Assembly (NCBI GenBank): GCA_020226215.1
Contig: CM035232.1
Span: 75,696,130-75,760,129, forward strand
DNA length: 64,000 nt
From: Sindora glabra
Taxonomy: Eukaryota; Streptophyta; Magnoliopsida; Fabales; Fabaceae
Direction: 5' to 3'
Made by a program: the position numbers and the translations under genes. Below are positions 59,705 through 64,000 of the stretch, piece after piece. Below the pieces are notes generated by a model. The model was not told where the DNA came from and ran no database searches. It saw only the letters and a program-made list of their open reading frames with translations. Within the stretch, counting starts at the first letter, position 1; the number at the start of each line of letters is the position of its first letter.

Positions 59705-61265
59705 GGGCATTTCCTTTCTCACTTGCTGATGTAACTAAGAACTAGGTGTACTACCTTTAAAAAAGTTTTTTTACAAGATGGAATGATATGAAATTATTGT
59801 TCCTAGCCTTGTTTCAAAAGCTGTTGCCATCAGAAAAGATATATGTGGCATAATGCTGATGATTGGTGAAATATTGTATGAATACTAGGAGAGATTCGAG
59901 AAGTTGTGCTCTAGTTATCAATAACACCAAATTAGTGAATAACTTCTGATCTAGTATTTTTATGAATGGCTTCTTCTTATGAATAAGAAATGATTGATGC
60001 TACTAGTGGTGGTGCATTAATTAATAAAACACTTATGGTAACCAAAGACTTGAGAGCTAACAGGGTATTAACTCCTAATAATTTGGCACCAAAATGTTTA
60101 CTGCCACTAGAAGTGTGAATGAGATGAACTCATTACATATAGATAAAAAAAAAACAAAATAGAGCACATATTAGGTAGGTTAACTTTTTAAGTAAGGCAA
60201 ATGGCTATAGACAATAGTGAACTCATGCTCATCTTTTTGCTAAACTTTGTGGCATATGTTTATGTTCACCTCATTTTATTGATTTTTGTCCCACATTACA
60301 AGAAGATAATGGTCAATTTAAAGCATATGCAATAGCAGTTTTCCTTGGAGAAACCTAGTACCAGTAACAATAGCCTAGGTATGATCCTTATTCAAATTTT
60401 TACAATCCTATTAGAGTGATCACCTAAACTTTAGATAAGGTAATGCTCCGATTTAGCAATTAATCATAGTAGCAAATTACTAGCTAAGTAGATCTCCACT
60501 CTAGCTAATCCAGTAGGAAAACTTCAAAAACTAACAAGTAATTTCATTCTCATTATCTCAACAATCCTTTAAGAATTTAGTTAAGTAAATGGCTACCAAG
60601 AACTTGTAGTTTTGGTAGAAAATAGATGCAGCAATGCAAAATTTACAAACATAGATTGGCCAGTTAGCTTCTTCCTTAAATGAGCTTAAGTATTAAAGTT
60701 TTAATAGATTGCTTTCTAAACATTCCTAACCCAAAAGGCAATGTTTTTGCCATTAAGCTAAGAAATAGCAAAGAAGTTCAAGTGCCTACCAATCCACAAC
60801 CAACAAGTAAGCAAGGTAAGCAAAGACAATTAGTGAATTCTAAAAATTTTGCAAAAAAATTACATCAACAAAATAAAAAAAGAAAAAGAAACCAGAATTA
60901 TTGCAAAAACTAGTAAGTTACACAAAACCACTTCCTTTCCCTAAAAAAATTACATAATCAAGGAAAATAGAAGAAATAGATAGAGATAGAGATATTCTAG
61001 AGACTTTTATAAAGGTAAAAGTCAACATTCCATGGCTAGATATCATCAAGTAAATTCCTTAAGGAGCTGTGTATAAAAAAAGGTTGCATGGTAATGAAAA
61101 ATCAGGATGGGACAGAATGTATAAGCTATCATTTAACTAACCTTACTCTAAAAGTGTAAAAATCCAAGAACTTTCAATGTACCTTACATCATAGGCAATT
61201 ATAGATTTAAGCATAACATGATTAACTTGAGAGCTTCTACTAATGTCATGCCAATGTAATATTTT
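59705..61265 (+). pseudogene. Degenerate Ty3/gypsy gag-protease, Athila-like
   Basis: Begins inside gag: FPFSLADVTKN then VYYL (59710-59757), WNDMKLLFLALF (about 59780-59815), CALVINNTKLVNNF (about 59909-59950), and ATSGGALINKTLMVTKDLRA (about 59999-60058). A CCHC zinc knuckle is fully intact at 60248-60289 (CGICLCSPHFIDFC, spacing C-x2-C-x4-H-x4-C). Then come CPTLQEDNGQ, RYDPYSNFYNP (about 60377-60410), IGQLASSLNELK (60653-60688), and NPKGNVFAIKLRNSKEVQVP (60729-60788). ETFIKVKVNIPWLDIIK (about 61000-61050) precedes the protease IGNYRFKH-MINLRASTNVMP (61190-61255). There the catalytic Asp is Asn (61224-61226) and the Gly is Arg. Several stops and shifts between blocks. Truncated on both sides. 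Motif wording favours Athila. Confidence 0.8.
60248..60289 (+). other. Intact CCHC zinc knuckle within the gypsy relic
   Basis: CGICLCSPHFIDFC has all four metal ligands at canonical spacing, followed in frame by PTLQEDNG. Unusual survival inside an otherwise broken gene. Confidence 0.8.
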
Positions 61266-64000
61266 TGTAATACCCTAAATAAAGTAAGAAAGTATAAGAA
61301 GGAGTTTTAACTAGAAAATACCCTAAATAGAAAATTGATGAGGTAATTGGATAAAATTCAAGTGAATTGTAAAGATAGTTTGGATGTATCTCTAACTAGA
61401 ATTTTTGTAAAAAATATATTAGGCACTAATAAGGGTTAAATATAATTAAAAGCCCAACACTAAGTTTGAAAAAATTATATAAAGGCCCATTAGGAAATTA
61501 AGGACTATGAAGGCAAAAAAACCTAAGGATTGTGACTAAAATTTAAATAAATCAACTTGGTTTATTTAGGCTGATTTGGCTCAAATTTTTAAGCCCAATT
61601 CTATCTTAGAAGTTAAAAAAAAAGGCCTAAACAAAGCCTAAGCTTGTGGAGGAAGCCAATAGCAATTAGGTAAATAAGTGGAAAGTTAGGAGCATTTATT
61701 AGTGTTTGCCTTTAGACAATATATTTGGTTAAATTTAAGTGGTTATAAGAAAATTAACATTTGATTTCCAACTTAAAATATTGTGCACCATGTGTCAATT
61801 TGTCACTAAATTTTTTAAAAAATTATATAAAAAGAAGTAACTTATGAAGGAAGCTTTGAATTAGGGTTCTATTAAAGGTATTTGGATAATTTTAACCAAA
61901 AAAAATCTACTCCCTCTTTAGCCCAAAAACATGACACTTCTAGGGTTTTCAAGTAGGTTTTTCAAGTTTCTAACAATTTCCAAGAGGTTCTCTAAGTGAT
62001 TCCATCAAGTTTCTTGCAAAGTAACCTAGGTTTCCCTTCATCTCCTACAAGTTTTTATGGAAAATTTCTTTTCAAAGATCCTAAAAATTAGTTTATTTTA
62101 CTAAAGTTGCTACTCCAATAGGTCTTTTGAAAGGTTAGAGAATTAAAAATTTAAGGTGAGTGGCAACTATCCCTTGTTCCTTTGAGTTTTTTCATGAAAG
62201 GTGAAGAATATAATGATGTATACTATTATAAATGTGAAGTTGATTATGGTGCTATGTGGTTTAGTTTTGGCATTATGTAAATGTTAATATGATGATATGA
62301 TGTTGGCATTTTAGTGCTAATATTTGTAGGAAAATATTCCTTAAGTTTCCTCAAGAGATGATAACAGGGTTTTGTTGAGTTTGGAAACAAAACTTTAAAA
62401 GGAGGATTAATAACATATTTTTCTAGTACTTTTAGAACCAAGGCTTAGGAATTACTAATATTTCAATTTTTCTATTTAATATTACAAATAGTGTTAAGAT
62501 AGGTGTGGAAAGAATTATGAATTTTTGAAAAATTTTAGAGATATAAAAAGTAAATTTTTATGGACCTTGGATACTAGAGTTTAAAATAGAATTCTAGGTT
62601 TTGTACTTTGAAGTTTGGTGCTATTTGTGTAATAATTTGATTAAGAAAATTTAAAGTAATTGATGTTCTTTTGATATTAACATGTTAAGCTTTTATAAAA
62701 ATTTGGTACCAATTGGAATTGATTTGGATGCTAAAAAGACATTTCGATTACAACAATTCCAAAATTGCTCATTTTTGGCAACCCTGTGTATTTGGTTCTA
62801 TATGAATAGCATCAATGTGATATTTTAATAAAATAATTGAAGTTTTCCATTATTTAACATGTTAGGGATATTGTATGAAATTTTGGTAATGATCAGAAAA
62901 GATTTGAATGTTAAAAAAAGGGGGTTTTCATTGCAACTACCCCTGTGTTACCCTATTCTAAAATTGATGTTTTTAGCATTATGTGATCAGTACCCATGAA
63001 TAAGAGAGTTGTAAAATAATTGATGTTTGATGAATAGTAATATGTTAGAAGAATTAAGTAAAATTTTGGTATAAATTTGAATTAATTTGGGAGCCTTAAA
63101 GGCATGAAATTATAGGAGTATTCATACTATCTAACAAGCTAAATATTTGATATTTCTTGTTAAGAAACATTGCAAGAAATTAAAGTTTATGATATAGTTG
63201 ATGATGTTTTAGCTATAATTGATAGTCATTCGAGAAAGTTAAGTGTTCTCACTACCTTGAATGAAAAGGTTGTATATCAACCTTTGAAATAATGATATGT
63301 GATGATGATAGTTGAATACATGAGAATGAAAAATTTTGTTAACGAAACTCTTATGGCATAGTTAGTATTTTTTTTCAATATCCAATGAAATGAATGATCA
63401 ATGCTTATGCCATCTTATCATTGCTCATTGCGAATATAATTTGTGGGGGGAGCTATACATCCTTTATGTAATGCCTTGAATTTTTAATTCTATCACTTGA
63501 ATCTCTAAATTCTGAGACTGTAGAAATGAAGAGCACATTTGAATTAGCTTGGTAGGTGAATCTTAAGTTGAAAGAAATTAAGTGTAAGTGTAATCAAAAT
63601 TTTAAAGGAAAAAAGGTAATAGAAAAGGAATTAATTTCCCTAAATAGTATAGATGATTAAAGGAGGTTAGAAAATCCTAGAAAGGGGAGTTGTTTAAGTC
63701 TGACAGTGTAAGAAATTTTTAAACAGATAGAAATCCTATAGACCAAATTGCAAAAGTGCAAAATCGGGTGTGAATTAAAATGTGAATAACCAAGAATTTG
63801 GGAGTTAAAGTGTGAATAACCAAGAATTTAGGAGTTAAAGTGTGAATAACCAAGAATTTGAGATCTAATATGTAATTTTATTTAGTGTGGCCAAAGACAC
63901 ATGACAAGTGTCATTATTAGAAGAAAATGGCAATAATAGCCTTACTAATTAGTGAGAAAGGACCAAAATACCCTTATAATTATAAAAAATGATCAAAATA
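61266..64000 (+). mobile_element. D2: family-D LTR, runs off window
   Basis: Starts TGTAATACCCTAAATAAAGT inside the Athila-like relic. It follows D1 through the donor-like TTAAGGTGAGTGGCAACTAT (62151-62170) and to about 63400 (ACTCTTATGGCATAGTTAG against ATTCTTATGGTTAGTTGG). At 63441-63452 there is a G-rich run TTGTGGGGGGAG, and at 63467 a new TGTAATGCC start, so another LTR may begin at 63467. No coding content; the 65-codon frame at 62244-62441 is chance. Confidence 0.6.
63781..63870 (+). repeat. Three tandem 30-bp units
   Basis: TGTGAATAACCAAGAATTTG plus GGAGTTAAAG starts at 63781, 63811 and 63841. The second unit has one change; the third diverges in its last ten bases. A clipped copy of the start (GTGTGAATTAAAA) precedes at 63768. 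Confidence 0.9.

Noticed and set aside
63781..63870. 30-bp repeats considered as a CRISPR array
   Set aside because: Units are contiguous with no spacers, and the sequence is a plant nuclear LTR context.
1..64000. Host genes, organelle DNA insertions, tRNA/rRNA genes or an undescribed defence or biosynthetic system
   Set aside because: No frame over about 100 codons has a recognisable non-transposon domain, no exon series or RNA-gene signature was seen, and the visible structure is accounted for by nested transposable elements.

Overview
This window looks like a gene-poor, AT-rich stretch of a flowering-plant (most likely eudicot) nuclear genome. The evidence is negative and positive. No convincing host gene, tRNA or rRNA can be seen. 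Almost everything recognisable is decayed plant transposable-element sequence: Ty1/copia and Ty3/gypsy coding relics, long LTRs with 5-bp target-site duplications (TSDs), and one probable CACTA (En/Spm) transposase relic. The species cannot be told from the sequence. I found no functional operon, defence locus or intact open reading frame of meaningful length.

Region 1-6.6 kb: a minus-strand copia element (LTR about 6582-6150, leader, gag, CCHC knuckle, protease, GAG-pre-integrase) is split by a solo LTR at 2750-5883 (TSD ataag on both sides). It is cut at the left by an inverted copy of the same LTR family (family C, 1-629). 6.6-10.85 kb is mostly unassigned, with a degenerate CACTA-like transposase reading on the minus strand at about 7.75-9.63 kb.

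Region 10.85-23.4 kb: a plus-strand Angela/Tork-like copia pol relic ends at 12867. It is followed by a polypurine tract and an LTR that has been exploded by four nested LTR-type insertions: X1 13003-14632, A1 14801-17619, X2 about 17698-19247, A2 20681-23398. The LTR ends at 23415 against a primer-binding-site-like sequence. Region 24.0-30.4 kb: family-B LTRs in opposite orientations, rich in a 12-bp palindrome (ATAGTTAACTAT). Region 30.4-38.8 kb: family C copy 2 with X3 nested inside it, then X4.

Region 40.8-53.7 kb: a truncated B LTR, a tandem-repeat-rich leader, a plus-strand gypsy gag-protease-RT relic (43.4-46.5 kb), a minus-strand copia (LTR 46513-48092, pol 48105-50762), X5, and a gypsy 3' end with a polypurine tract. 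Region 53.7-64 kb: family D LTR, family C fragments arranged head to head with a copia solo LTR nested at 57938-59554, an Athila-like gypsy gag-protease relic (59705-61265) with an intact CCHC knuckle but a lost protease aspartate, and a second D LTR running off the window.

The families called A, B, C, D and X are names used only here. A-D share ends of the type TGTAATATCC...GGTCGTGACA and share internal modules that look like splice sites. Family X is shorter (about 1.6 kb) with TGATACG...CGTATCA-like ends. All alignments were made by eye, so boundaries not backed by a TSD are approximate.
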